From contig NZ_LT635539.1 of NCBI RefSeq assembly GCF_900120195.1, positions 1 to 64,000 on the forward strand: 64,000 nt of DNA. The letters are read 5' to 3'. Shown one piece after another: positions 55,128 through 63,804 of the stretch. The DNA is from Blautia sp. Marseille-P3087 (GTDB lineage: Bacteria > Bacillota > Clostridia > Lachnospirales > Lachnospiraceae). Numbering within the stretch: the first letter of the stretch is position 1; every line of letters begins with the position of its first letter. The notes below the pieces were generated by a model that was not told the origin of the DNA, did not search any database, and saw only the letters and a list, made by a program, of their open reading frames with translations. Made by a program: the position numbers and the translations under genes.

Positions 55128-55931
55128 ATGAAGAAAAAAATTGTAACAGTTTTAATGACAGCAATGCTCGGAAGCAGCATTTTATTTGCACAGACAGCTA
55201 TGGCAGCAGATACCGCAGAACAGACAGAAGACACTGCAAAAGCAGATGAGACTTCTGAAGAAAAAACAGAAGAATTAAAGACCATCGGTGAAAAACCGGA
55301 GAAAGAGACAGAAGGCATTCTGGATGTCAAACTCAAAAACCTGACTGGCAAAGTGATTACCGGTTTTACCATTAAGAATGAAAAAGATGAAAAGTATCCG
55401 GATAACTTTCTGAAAGAAGACGACAAGTTTGCAGCAGACGAAGAACGCGAACTGTGGTTTGATCTGAATAAAAAAGATGAAACTTCAGATGCAGAAAAGA
55501 CAGAGGATGCCAAGACAGAAGAAAATGCTGAGAATACAGAGGAAAAAGAAATTCCGAAATATAATATTCAGCTTACTTTTGAAGATGGAACAACATCTGA
55601 AATCCATACATTCCCGTTTGGGGATACAGAGGAAGCAGAACTTCATCTGGAAGGAAGCGTAGCATATCTTGTATTTGACAGCGCCAGCCAGAAGAAATCT
55701 ATTAATACTCTGGAAAACGAAAAAGCTCTGGCACCGACACCTACTGCTGCTCCGGTTGCGCAGCCGGCAACGGAAAGCTACGACAATAGCTATGATTATA
55801 ATGAAAGCTATGATTATGATAACAGTTATGATTACGATGACAACAGCTATGATGCTGCAGGATCAGATGACAGTGGATCAGATGAGGGTGGTTCCGCTGA
55901 CGGCTGTCTGGATAATGCAATTTTAAATTAA
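55128..55931 (+). CDS. Secreted acidic protein with Tyr/Asp-rich tail
   Basis: A secreted protein of 267 residues. A signal peptide (about 1-26; QTAMAAD) is followed by a Glu/Thr/Lys-rich linker. Two beta strips around ILDVKLKNLTGKVITGFTIKN and YNIQLTFEDGTTSEIHTF suggest one small domain split by an acidic insert. The tail has repeats of the type YDYDNSYDYDDNSYD and ends GCLDNAILN. I do not recognise the family. AGGAG precedes the start. It is the last gene before the strong hairpin at 55947-55982. Confidence 0.75.
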   Translation: MKKKIVTVLMTAMLGSSILFAQTAMAADTAEQTEDTAKADETSEEKTEELKTIGEKPEKETEGILDVKLKNLTGKVITGFTIKNEKDEKYPDNFLKEDDKFAADEERELWFDLNKKDETSDAEKTEDAKTEENAENTEEKEIPKYNIQLTFEDGTTSEIHTFPFGDTEEAELHLEGSVAYLVFDSASQKKSINTLENEKALAPTPTAAPVAQPATESYDNSYDYNESYDYDNSYDYDDNSYDAAGSDDSGSDEGGSADGCLDNAILN

Positions 55932-55946
55932 ATGAAAAGAAAAGGG

Positions 55947-55982
55947 CAGGGCGCTGCATTAAGGAATTAGTGCAGCGCCCTG
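55947..55982 (+). terminator. 16-bp hairpin with GGAA tetraloop between two operons
   Basis: 55947-55962 pairs fully with 55967-55982 (one G-U pair) around GGAA. Only TTATGATTTG follows, a poor T run. It may be a terminator of moderate strength or a stability element; it ends 25 nt before the acyltransferase start. Confidence 0.6.
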
Positions 55983-56007
55983 TTATGATTTGCTCAGGAG
56001 AATTATT

Positions 56008-57519
56008 ATGTCGTTAGTATCAAATCTTTTTTTGCTGTTTGTGGCTGCATCTGTACTGGTTTATTACATAGTGCCTCATAAATGGCAGTGGCTGGTACTT
56101 CTTGTATTCAGTTACATTTATTATGTAGCGGGTGGTCCGAGATTTGTTGTGTTTATCCTGTTTTCTACGATCGTCACATGGCTTGCTGCACTTATGATCG
56201 AAAAAATGGAAGCGCAGGAAAATCATAAGACAGCACGGAATATATTGATTCTTGGCCTGATTTTAAACTTTGGTATGCTTGGGGCAGTTAAGTATACTAA
56301 TTTTGCAATCGAAAATCTGAATGCGCTGTTTCATATGAATTTAAGGGGTATGGCAATCCTGCTTCCGCTTGGAATATCATTCTATACTTTTCAGTCATCC
56401 GGCTATCTTCTGGATGTCTACTGGAAACGATGTGAGGCTGAGAAGCATCCTCTGAAATATGCATTGTTTGTATCTTTCTTCCCGCAGATCCTTCAGGGGC
56501 CGATCGGAAGATACAGCCGTCTTGCAAATCAGTTTTATGCACCACATAAATTCGAGGGAAAAAATATTGCCAGAGGGTTTGAGCGTATTTTATGGGGCTT
56601 TTTCAAAAAGATGATCCTTGCAGACTGGGCGGCGGTATTTGTAGATGAGATTTTTGCAAATCCGGATCAGTACAGCGGACTTGCACTTATTGGAATTCTT
56701 TTGTATACGCTTCAGCTGTACGCAGACTTTTCCGGAGGAATGGATGTTGTTATTGGTATTGCGTCTATGTTTGGAATCGAACTGGATGAAAACTTCAAGC
56801 GTCCGTTCTTTGCAGTTTCCGTTACAGATTTCTGGCATCGCTGGCACATCACGCTTGGTACATGGATGAAGGATTATGTTTTTTATCCGGTTACATTGTC
56901 ACGCTGGATGGGAAGTTTTAGCAAATGGGCTAAAAAAGTCTTCGGCCGAAAGACAGGTCGTACACTTCCAATCTGTCTTGCAAATATTATTGTTTTCTTT
57001 GTAGTTGGTGTATGGCATGGCGCAGCATGGAAATATATTATTTATGGTCTGTATAACGGTCTGATCATAGCGTTCAGTGGTCTTATGGCAGGTAATTATC
57101 GCAGCTGGAAAAAGAAACTTCATATCAGCGGAAAAGAAACATGGTATTATGTGTTCACGGTGATCAGGACATTTATCCTTACTGTGATCAGTATGTATTT
57201 TGACCGTCCGGACGATATGGGAGTTGCACTGCATATGATGAAACTGTCAGTGACCAGATTTAACCCGTCGCAGATTTTACAGATTCCGGCAGGCAAGCAG
57301 GGAACCGCATTCACACCATATGCGCTTCTTATCCTTGCGGTAGGATGTGTAATCTTATTTGTAGTCAGTGTACTTCAGGAGAGAGGTATGAAGATCAGGG
57401 AATCCCTGGCAAAACTTCCTCTTCCTGTTACAGTTGCAGTATATTTTTGTCTGCTGGTTTCCATCGGATTCTTTGGTTCCACAGCGGTAGCGAGAGGTTT
57501 TATTTATGCACAGTTCTAA
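56008..57519 (+). CDS. MBOAT family O-acyltransferase (DltB-like)
   Basis: A membrane acyltransferase of about 503 residues with ten or more helices. The MBOAT signature includes LPLGISFYTFQSSGYLLDVYW, PQILQGPIGRYSRL and the catalytic His337 in GVWHGAAWKYIIYG. DltB moves D-alanine from the carrier protein across the membrane onto teichoic acid; AlgI-type relatives acetylate polysaccharide. ATG 56008 has AGGAG 7 nt upstream. The end overlaps the DltD-like gene by 14 nt. Ligase and carrier-protein genes downstream make a DltB-type role most likely, with an unusual amino acid as cargo. Confidence 0.9.
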   Translation: MSLVSNLFLLFVAASVLVYYIVPHKWQWLVLLVFSYIYYVAGGPRFVVFILFSTIVTWLAALMIEKMEAQENHKTARNILILGLILNFGMLGAVKYTNFAIENLNALFHMNLRGMAILLPLGISFYTFQSSGYLLDVYWKRCEAEKHPLKYALFVSFFPQILQGPIGRYSRLANQFYAPHKFEGKNIARGFERILWGFFKKMILADWAAVFVDEIFANPDQYSGLALIGILLYTLQLYADFSGGMDVVIGIASMFGIELDENFKRPFFAVSVTDFWHRWHITLGTWMKDYVFYPVTLSRWMGSFSKWAKKVFGRKTGRTLPICLANIIVFFVVGVWHGAAWKYIIYGLYNGLIIAFSGLMAGNYRSWKKKLHISGKETWYYVFTVIRTFILTVISMYFDRPDDMGVALHMMKLSVTRFNPSQILQIPAGKQGTAFTPYALLILAVGCVILFVVSVLQERGMKIRESLAKLPLPVTVAVYFCLLVSIGFFGSTAVARGFIYAQF

Positions 57520-58486
57520 AAAAATATTAAAAACAGTTCTTGTACTTGTAATATGTGGTATCCTTCTAAAAGGGCTGGATACTGCACTTTATCCATGTAC
57601 ATTTATGAGAAATGATGTTCATGCTGTCGTCAGCGAACAGTTTGATGATATTATTCTGGGCACCTCTCATGGAAAAATGGATATTGATCCTGAAGTGATG
57701 GAAGAAATCACCGGAAGAACAGGACATAATTTATGTGTGGGCGGAGAATACGGAATTGATGCGTATTATCTTGCCCGACTGGTTGCTGAGAAACAGAATC
57801 CGAAAAGAATTATTTATGAAGTGGATCCGGGATATTTTGTTTCAGAGAAAGAAGAAGGCAACAATTACCTGCTGTTTTATCATGAATTTCCTTTTTCAAA
57901 GGCAAAATTGGAATATTTCTGGAACTCAATCGCAAAATGTAATTTCCGTACGATCCTGTTTCCCTGGTATGAATATTCTCTCAGTTATGAAGTGCCAAAA
58001 GTGAAGGAAACATTCCTTCAGAAAATAAAAAAGGATTACAGCATTACAGATCTTAAGAGCGATTCACAGAAATATCATGAGAGCGGTTTTATCGAGAGAT
58101 ATCCAGTGGACATTTCTAAACTGAAAAAGACAGATATCAAATTATATGAAGATGGCAAAGTAACTCCGTCCAATATGAAATATCTGAAGAAGCTGATAGA
58201 TTTCTGTAAAGAGAATGATATTGAATTTGTGGCAGTAACAACACCGGTTCCAATTGCGACACTGAAAGACCACAGCGACAATTACAATGCCGCATGGAAA
58301 TATTTCGGTAAATTCTTTGAGGAACAGGGTGTGGATTATATCAATTTTAATACACAATATTTTAAAGCATTCACACATAATGCAAAGGCATATACCGATT
58401 ATGACGGGCATATGAACGGAGATGCTGCAAGAGCATACTCAAAAGTCCTTGCACAGGTACTGAACCAAACAGAGTCGGCAGACTGA
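57506..58486 (+). CDS. DltD-like SGNH-fold protein
   Basis: A 326-residue protein with one N-terminal membrane helix (about 7-26) and an outer hydrolase-like domain. The presumed serine motif is LGTSHGKMDI (Ser54) and the late DYDGHMNGDAA supplies Asp300 and His302, as in SGNH/DltD folds. DltD itself has a different first motif (GSSE type), so this is a distant relative. In Dlt systems this protein takes part in the last transfer step outside the membrane. It overlaps the MBOAT gene, and the ligase gene follows after 22 nt. Confidence 0.8.
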   Translation: MHSSKKILKTVLVLVICGILLKGLDTALYPCTFMRNDVHAVVSEQFDDIILGTSHGKMDIDPEVMEEITGRTGHNLCVGGEYGIDAYYLARLVAEKQNPKRIIYEVDPGYFVSEKEEGNNYLLFYHEFPFSKAKLEYFWNSIAKCNFRTILFPWYEYSLSYEVPKVKETFLQKIKKDYSITDLKSDSQKYHESGFIERYPVDISKLKKTDIKLYEDGKVTPSNMKYLKKLIDFCKENDIEFVAVTTPVPIATLKDHSDNYNAAWKYFGKFFEEQGVDYINFNTQYFKAFTHNAKAYTDYDGHMNGDAARAYSKVLAQVLNQTESAD

Positions 58487-58508
58487 CTGAAAGAAAGAAG
58501 GGAGAAAA

Positions 58509-60029
58509 ATGAAGAAAAACATTCTGGAATATCTGGAGAAGTCGGCACAAAAATATCCGGATAAAACTGCGTTTGCAGATGAAAATACCTCCTGTACTTT
58601 TAAGGAACTGGAATGCACAGGCAGAAAGATAGGAACAGCGTTGAGCAGATATATTGCTCCGAGAAATCCGATTCCGGTTTTTATGGAAAAGAGCGTTGAG
58701 ACAATAGGTGTGTTTATGGGAGCTGTCTATGCAGGCTGTTTTTATGTTTTGATTGATACGAAACAGCCGGCCAGCCGTCTGAATCAGATTCTGGATATTC
58801 TGCAAAGTGAAGTCATCATCACATCAGAAAAATATTTAAAGGATCTGGAAAAACTGGGCTTTGAGGGGAAGGTTCTTATGCTTTCGGAGCTTAATGCTGT
58901 ACAGGAAGATCCGATAGTACTGGAGACCATCAGAAATCAGGCAGTAGATGTAGATCCGCTGTATGGTATTTTTACTTCGGGTTCTACCGGAACTCCTAAA
59001 GGTGTTGTTGTGGGACATCGTTCAGTTCTGGACTTTATTGACTGTTTTACGGAGCTGTTTAATATTACAGAAAAGGATGTTATCGGAAATCAGGCGCCGT
59101 GGGATTTTGACGTATCTGTGAAGGATATTTATTCCGGGCTGAAGACCGGTGCAACTGTACAGATTATACCGAAACAGTTATTTTCTTTCCCGACTAAACT
59201 GATCGATTTTCTGATTGAGAGAGAAGTTACTACATTAGTATGGGCAGTTTCTGCATTGTGCATTATTTCAACTCTGAATGGATTTGAATATAAGGTACCG
59301 GAAAAGATAAATAAAATTCTATTTTCAGGTGAAAGCATGCCGGTGAAGCATCTGAATATCTGGAGAAAATATCTTCCAAATACGATGTATGTAAATATTT
59401 ACGGTCCGACAGAAATTACCTGTAACTGTACATATTACGTTGTGAACAGAGAATTTCAGCCGGGTGATGTCCTTCCAATGGGAAAAGCTTTTCCGAATGA
59501 AAAAGTATTCCTTCTGGATGAAGAGAATCACCTTGTGGAAGAAAGAAATCAGAATGGAGAAGTATGTGTAACCGGAAGTGCACTTGCACTTGGATATTAC
59601 AGAAATCCGGAGCAGACAGCAAAGGCTTTTGTACAGAACCCGCTTAATGACAGATATCTGGAACCAATGTATCGTACCGGCGATCTGGCGTATTATAATA
59701 ATCTGGGTGAACTATGCTTTGCAACAAGAAAAGATTTTCAGATTAAACACATGGGACATCGGATCGAATTGGGAGAAATAGAGGCATCAATGGATAAAAT
59801 CCCTGAGATAATAAGAAGCTGCTGTCTGTTTGATCAGGGTAAAAGTAAAATTGTAGCTTTCTATGAAGGAAATGTTGAGCGAAAAGAGATCGTCAGAGCA
59901 TTAAAGCAGTATTTGCCAGCGTTTATGGTTCCAAATGCATTTCGTCAGGTGGAACAGATGCCGCTTACTAAAAACGGAAAAATCGACCGCAAAGCACTTA
60001 TGACAGAATATCAGGAGGACAACAGGTAA
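58509..60029 (+). CDS. DltA-like amino acid adenylation enzyme, altered specificity pocket
   Basis: A stand-alone adenylation enzyme (506 residues) that activates an amino acid with ATP and loads it on a carrier protein. Motifs include GIFTSGSTGTPKGVVVGH (A3, about 153-170), QAPWDFDVSVKD (A4; Asp201 for the amine), IYGPTEITCNCTYY (A5), YRTGDLAYYNNLGEL and PLTKNGKIDRKAL (A10 Lys). In D-alanine-specific DltA the A4-A5 stretch reads FCGE with a Cys that favours the D isomer; here it is LFSGE with Ser273. The amino acid is therefore unlikely to be D-alanine, though this is not proven. Its stop shares one base with the decarboxylase start. Confidence 0.88.
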   Translation: MKKNILEYLEKSAQKYPDKTAFADENTSCTFKELECTGRKIGTALSRYIAPRNPIPVFMEKSVETIGVFMGAVYAGCFYVLIDTKQPASRLNQILDILQSEVIITSEKYLKDLEKLGFEGKVLMLSELNAVQEDPIVLETIRNQAVDVDPLYGIFTSGSTGTPKGVVVGHRSVLDFIDCFTELFNITEKDVIGNQAPWDFDVSVKDIYSGLKTGATVQIIPKQLFSFPTKLIDFLIEREVTTLVWAVSALCIISTLNGFEYKVPEKINKILFSGESMPVKHLNIWRKYLPNTMYVNIYGPTEITCNCTYYVVNREFQPGDVLPMGKAFPNEKVFLLDEENHLVEERNQNGEVCVTGSALALGYYRNPEQTAKAFVQNPLNDRYLEPMYRTGDLAYYNNLGELCFATRKDFQIKHMGHRIELGEIEASMDKIPEIIRSCCLFDQGKSKIVAFYEGNVERKEIVRALKQYLPAFMVPNAFRQVEQMPLTKNGKIDRKALMTEYQEDNR

Positions 60030-61228
60030 TGTCAGAATACAGATTTATGAACCAACTGATAGAAAAAGAACATATACCGACACCGGCATATGTCTTTGAT
60101 CTGGATAAAATGAAAGAATTCGCTGAAAAAGTCAAAAGATGTCTGACCGGGAAAGCAGAAATCTGCTATGCGATGAAAGCAAATCCATTTCTGATAAAAC
60201 CGATGCTGGAGATTGTTTCTTCTCTGGAAGTATGCTCACCGGGAGAATTTCGAATTTGTGAAAGAGCCGGGATTCCAATGGAAAAAATTGTACTTTCAGG
60301 CGTATACAAAAATCCGGATGATATAGCTTATATGCTGGATACTTACGGAAACAGGGGAACTTATACAGTGGAGTCACTTCAGCATCTGGAAGTACTGAAT
60401 GATACTGCAGTCCGCCACGGAATAACCCTGTCGGTTCTGATACGTGTTACAAGTGGAAATCAGTTTGGTATTGATGAAGCGGAAATACGTAAAATAATTT
60501 CAGAAAGAGAAAAATATACAGGTATAGAGATTGAGGGAATACAGTTTTATTCCGGAACACAGAAAAGAAATCTGTCTCAGATGCAGGAAGAACTGAAACA
60601 TCTGGATACTTTTATCAGAGAGTTAGAGGAAATCGGTGGGATGGAGATCAGGACACTTGAATACGGTCCGGGATTCTTTGTACCATATTTTGTGAAAGAT
60701 AAAAGTATGCGGACAGAAGAACTTCTGGGAGAATTTGTAGAAATTCTTGATGGATTGCAGTTTAAAGGCAGGATCGTTCTTGAAATGGGCAGGTTTCTGG
60801 CTGCCTCCTGTGGATATTACATCACATCGATTGTAGATATGAAAGTAAACAAAGAACAGCCATATGTAATACTGGATGGAGGTATCAATCATTTAAATTA
60901 TTATGGACAGGCAATGGCGATGAAACATCCGTACTGCAGTCAACTGGACTTTGAAGGCCATGAAAAGACCGGGGATGAAGAACAACACTGGAACTTATGT
61001 GGTGCACTTTGTACAGTCAGTGATGTGATCGTAAAACAATTTCCACTGCGAAATCCGAAAATTTGTGATATACTGGTTTTTGAAAGAGTAGGTGCATATT
61101 CTGTAACAGAAGGAATTTATCTGTTTCTGAGTCGTCCGCTTCCGAAAATCTATTTCTGGACACAGGCAGATGGACTTCATTTAGTGCGGGATGGCATACA
61201 TACTGATGTTTTAAATTCAGAAAATTAA
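60029..61228 (+). CDS. Fold-type III PLP-dependent decarboxylase (DapDC/BtrK-like)
   Basis: A 399-residue PLP enzyme of the diaminopimelate/ornithine decarboxylase family: alanine-racemase-like barrel plus C-terminal beta domain. PLP Lys50 is in CYAMKANPF, the phosphate loop is EYGPGFFVPY (211-220), and the C-terminal site has Cys328 (ALCTVSDVI) and GAYSVTEGIYLFLSRPLP. The usual HxHIGSQ is GIQFYSGTQ, so it is not a standard lysA. Within this family BtrK decarboxylates glutamate while it is bound to an acyl carrier protein in butirosin synthesis. Here the gene lies between ligase and carrier genes, which suggests a similar carrier-linked or precursor role. Confidence 0.85.
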   Translation: MSEYRFMNQLIEKEHIPTPAYVFDLDKMKEFAEKVKRCLTGKAEICYAMKANPFLIKPMLEIVSSLEVCSPGEFRICERAGIPMEKIVLSGVYKNPDDIAYMLDTYGNRGTYTVESLQHLEVLNDTAVRHGITLSVLIRVTSGNQFGIDEAEIRKIISEREKYTGIEIEGIQFYSGTQKRNLSQMQEELKHLDTFIRELEEIGGMEIRTLEYGPGFFVPYFVKDKSMRTEELLGEFVEILDGLQFKGRIVLEMGRFLAASCGYYITSIVDMKVNKEQPYVILDGGINHLNYYGQAMAMKHPYCSQLDFEGHEKTGDEEQHWNLCGALCTVSDVIVKQFPLRNPKICDILVFERVGAYSVTEGIYLFLSRPLPKIYFWTQADGLHLVRDGIHTDVLNSEN

Positions 61229-61241
61229 AGGGAGAACTAAA

Positions 61242-61466
61242 ATGGAAAAATTAATTGAAATTCTGGAAGACATTCAGCCAGACGCAGATTATGAAAACTG
61301 TACAACTTTAATCGATGATGGTATTTTGGATTCTTTTGCAATTCTGTCTATCGTAAGTGAATTACAGGATGAATTTGACATCACGATCACTCCGGCAGAT
61401 ATTATTCCGGATAACTTTAATTCAGCAAAAGCACTCTGGGATATGGTGTGCAGATTAAAAGGCTGA
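61242..61466 (+). CDS. Acyl carrier protein (DltC-like)
   Basis: A 74-residue acidic four-helix carrier protein. Ser31 in DDGILDSFAILSIVSEL is the phosphopantetheine site; DSF for DSL or DSM is common in DltC proteins. Length is right for DltC. It carries the aminoacyl group from the ligase to the MBOAT protein. GGGAG precedes the start, 13 nt after the decarboxylase. It is the last gene of the five-gene operon and is followed by a terminator. Confidence 0.92.
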   Translation: MEKLIEILEDIQPDADYENCTTLIDDGILDSFAILSIVSELQDEFDITITPADIIPDNFNSAKALWDMVCRLKG

Positions 61467-61484
61467 TATCAGAAAAATGTGGGG

Positions 61485-61511
61485 ACGCTCTGCTTACGGC
61501 AGGGCGTTTTT
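61485..61511 (+). terminator. Intrinsic terminator of the Dlt-like operon
   Basis: A 9-bp stem (61485-61493 with 61499-61507) is followed by TTTTT. Confidence 0.85.
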
Positions 61512-61515
61512 GCGT

Positions 61516-61559
61516 ATTCAGGGCTATGCGGAAGTAAATTCAGGGCTATGCGGAAGTAA
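61516..61559 (+). repeat. Tandem 22-bp duplication upstream of the T-box promoter
   Basis: Two identical units (61516-61537 and 61538-61559, beginning attcagggctatgcgg), followed by a partial third (attc), lie just before the -35 box of leuA. Confidence 0.85.
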
Positions 61560-61567
61560 ATTCCCAC

Positions 61568-61596
61568 TTGACAATCATCCGTTGACATGTTAGTCT
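61568..61596 (+). promoter_or_regulatory. Promoter of the leuA T-box transcript
   Basis: TTGACA (61568-61573), 17-bp spacer, TAGTCT (61591-61596). A second TTGACA at 61582-61587 lacks a good -10. Confidence 0.6.
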
Positions 61597-61604
61597 TTAT
61601 GCAT

Positions 61605-61901
61605 CGACAAAATATGCGAAATGCTTTGATGAGGAATAGTACGTGAGGACTGGAGCACAGAGAACTGTCGGGTGGTGCGAGACAGTAGAAGGAATTCATG
61701 GAACTCGCCTTTGAGCATCTGTCCGAATTCCATAATGGATAGTAGGCGCAGACGGTATCCACCGTTATATGGAGAGGATATAAGTACTTTTTAGTTCCGT
61801 ATCCCATGAGTGTATGAACCGTTCATAAATAAGAGTGGTACCGCGAAGATAGTTGTCTTTCGTCTCTTACAGTAGTCTGTAGAGATGAGAGATTTTTTTT
61901 T
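61605..61901 (+). promoter_or_regulatory. Leu-type T-box riboswitch controlling leuA
   Basis: The T-box sequence AAGAGTGGTACCGCG is at 61831-61845. Upstream, stem I has GGAATAGTACG, GGGTGGTGCGAGACAG and the specifier region GAACTCGCCTTTGAGC, where CTC (61704-61706) is a Leu codon. GGAATTC/GAATTCC (61691-61697/61725-61731) forms part of stem I. The terminator (arms about 61856-61868 and 61880-61892) ends in nine T (61893-61901). Uncharged tRNA-Leu would stabilise the antiterminator and allow leuA expression. Confidence 0.93.
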
Positions 61902-61943
61902 GCTCTGCACAGCAAAACATTCAGCGAAAATGGAGGAATGATC

Positions 61944-63599
61944 ATGAAAAACGTAACAAAATACAAAAGACAGTATTTTATGCCACCAGTAAAATGTATG
62001 AAATGGACAGAAAAAGAATATGTAGATAAAGCCCCGATCTGGTGCAGTGTAGACCTGCGTGACGGAAACCAGGCGCTGGTAATCCCGATGAGCCTTGAGC
62101 AGAAAGTGGAATTTTTCAAACTGCTTGTTGAGATTGGATTTAAAGAAATCGAAGTTGGTTTCCCGGCTGCATCTGAAACAGAATATACCTTTATCCGTAC
62201 ACTGATCGAGCAGAACCTGATTCCGGACGATGTAACGATCCAGGTACTGACACAGGCCAGAGAGCACATCATCCGTAAGACTTTTGAAGCAGTCAAAGGT
62301 GCTCCGAAGGCAATCGTACATGTATACAACTCTACCTCTGTTGCACAGAGAGAACAGGTGTTTAAGAAATCAAAAGAAGAAATCTTAAAGATTGCCGTAG
62401 ATGGTGCAACACTTCTGAAAGAACTGGCTGATCAGACAGAAGGAAACTTCCAGTTTGAATACAGCCCGGAGAGCTTTACCGGAACAGAGCCGGAATATGC
62501 ACTGGAAGTGTGCAACGCAGTCCTGGATGTATGGAAACCAACTGCAGACAACAAAGCAATCATCAACCTGCCGGTTACTGTACAGCACTCCATGCCGCAT
62601 GTATATGCAAGCCAGGTCGAGTATATGTGTGAAAACTTAAAATATCGTGACAATGTGATTGTATCTCTTCATCCGCACAACGACCGTGGATGTGGCGTTG
62701 CAGATTCTGAGATGGGACTGCTTGCAGGCGCAGACAGAATCGAAGGAACATTGTTTGGTAATGGAGAACGTACCGGTAATGTAGATATTGTAACACTTGC
62801 CATGAACATGTTTTCACAGGGTGTGGATCCTGAACTGGATTTCTCAAATATGCCGCATGTATGCGAAGTTTACGAAGAATGTACCGGAATGAAAGTAGAT
62901 GAGAGAAGCCCGTACAGTGGTGCGCTTGTATTTGCAGCATTCTCAGGTTCTCATCAGGATGCTATCGCAAAGGGCATGCACTGGAGAGAAGAAAAAGATC
63001 CGAGTCGCTGGACGGTTCCGTATCTGCCGATCGACCCGACCGATGTCGGAAGAAACTACGATGCTGATGTTATCCGTATCAACAGCCAGTCTGGTAAAGG
63101 TGGAGTCGGATATATTCTTGAGACAAAATACGGTCTGAACCTGCCTCCGAAAATGCGCGAAGCTATGGGATATGCAGCAAAAGCTGTTTCCGATCACAGC
63201 CATAAAGAACTTCATCCGGATGAGATCTTCAACCTGTTTAAATCTACATTTGAAAATATTGTGGAACCATACAGTATCAATGAAGTTCATTTCCAGCAGA
63301 AAGATGGCGGTATTACAACCCAGGTAACTTCTACCTTCAATGGTCAGACCATCACGACTGAGGCAACTGGAAACGGACGTCTGGATGCAGTCAGCAATGC
63401 ACTTAGGAAGGCATACGAGATGAAGTTTACACTGGTAACTTATCAGGAACATGCACTTGAAAAGAGCACCAGCTCCAAAGCGATTGCATATGTCGGTATC
63501 CAGAAACCGGACGGCACCCTTGCATGGGGCGCAGGAGTGAATCCTGACATTATCAGAGCCTCTATTGACGCCCTTGTAACTGCTATCAACAACCGTTGA
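61944..63599 (+). CDS. leuA: 2-isopropylmalate synthase (type 2, yeast-like)
   Basis: The first step of leucine synthesis: 2-oxoisovalerate plus acetyl-CoA. About 551 residues, the longer yeast-type LeuA. The N-terminal TIM barrel has APIWCSVDLRDGNQAL, IEVGFPAASETE, SLHPHNDRGCGVADSE (metal His) and GNGERTGNVDI; the C-terminal regulatory domain (about 430-551) binds leucine. ATG 61944 has GGAGG 7 nt upstream; ATG 61938 would be too close. The Leu T-box in the leader supports the assignment. A long terminator follows. Confidence 0.96.
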   Translation: MKNVTKYKRQYFMPPVKCMKWTEKEYVDKAPIWCSVDLRDGNQALVIPMSLEQKVEFFKLLVEIGFKEIEVGFPAASETEYTFIRTLIEQNLIPDDVTIQVLTQAREHIIRKTFEAVKGAPKAIVHVYNSTSVAQREQVFKKSKEEILKIAVDGATLLKELADQTEGNFQFEYSPESFTGTEPEYALEVCNAVLDVWKPTADNKAIINLPVTVQHSMPHVYASQVEYMCENLKYRDNVIVSLHPHNDRGCGVADSEMGLLAGADRIEGTLFGNGERTGNVDIVTLAMNMFSQGVDPELDFSNMPHVCEVYEECTGMKVDERSPYSGALVFAAFSGSHQDAIAKGMHWREEKDPSRWTVPYLPIDPTDVGRNYDADVIRINSQSGKGGVGYILETKYGLNLPPKMREAMGYAAKAVSDHSHKELHPDEIFNLFKSTFENIVEPYSINEVHFQQKDGGITTQVTSTFNGQTITTEATGNGRLDAVSNALRKAYEMKFTLVTYQEHALEKSTSSKAIAYVGIQKPDGTLAWGAGVNPDIIRASIDALVTAINNR

Positions 63600-63613
63600 T
63601 CTTTATTGAATAT

Positions 63614-63670
63614 AAAGCCTTTTTTACATCGACAGTGAAAAGACATTGTCAATGTAAAGAAGGCTTTTTT
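63614..63670 (+). terminator. Intrinsic terminator after leuA
   Basis: A 16-bp stem (63614-63629 with 63652-63667) with a loop that can add CGACAGTG/CATTGTC pairing, then TTTTTT. Confidence 0.85.
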
Positions 63671-63804
63671 ATGCATATTTCACAGAAAACAAACACAAAA
63701 AATATAGATATGACTATGGAAATTTAAAAAAAATTCTGCTAAACTTAAATTAAGTATGCCTGTGCATATTCGAAATTGGATGACAGAAAGGAAACGATAC
63801 ACAG

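Noticed and set aside
60029-61228. Assignment as lysA (diaminopimelate decarboxylase)
   Set aside because: The HxHIGSQ motif is changed to GIQFYSGTQ, the C-terminal motifs differ, and the gene is inside a Dlt-like operon, not with lysine genes.
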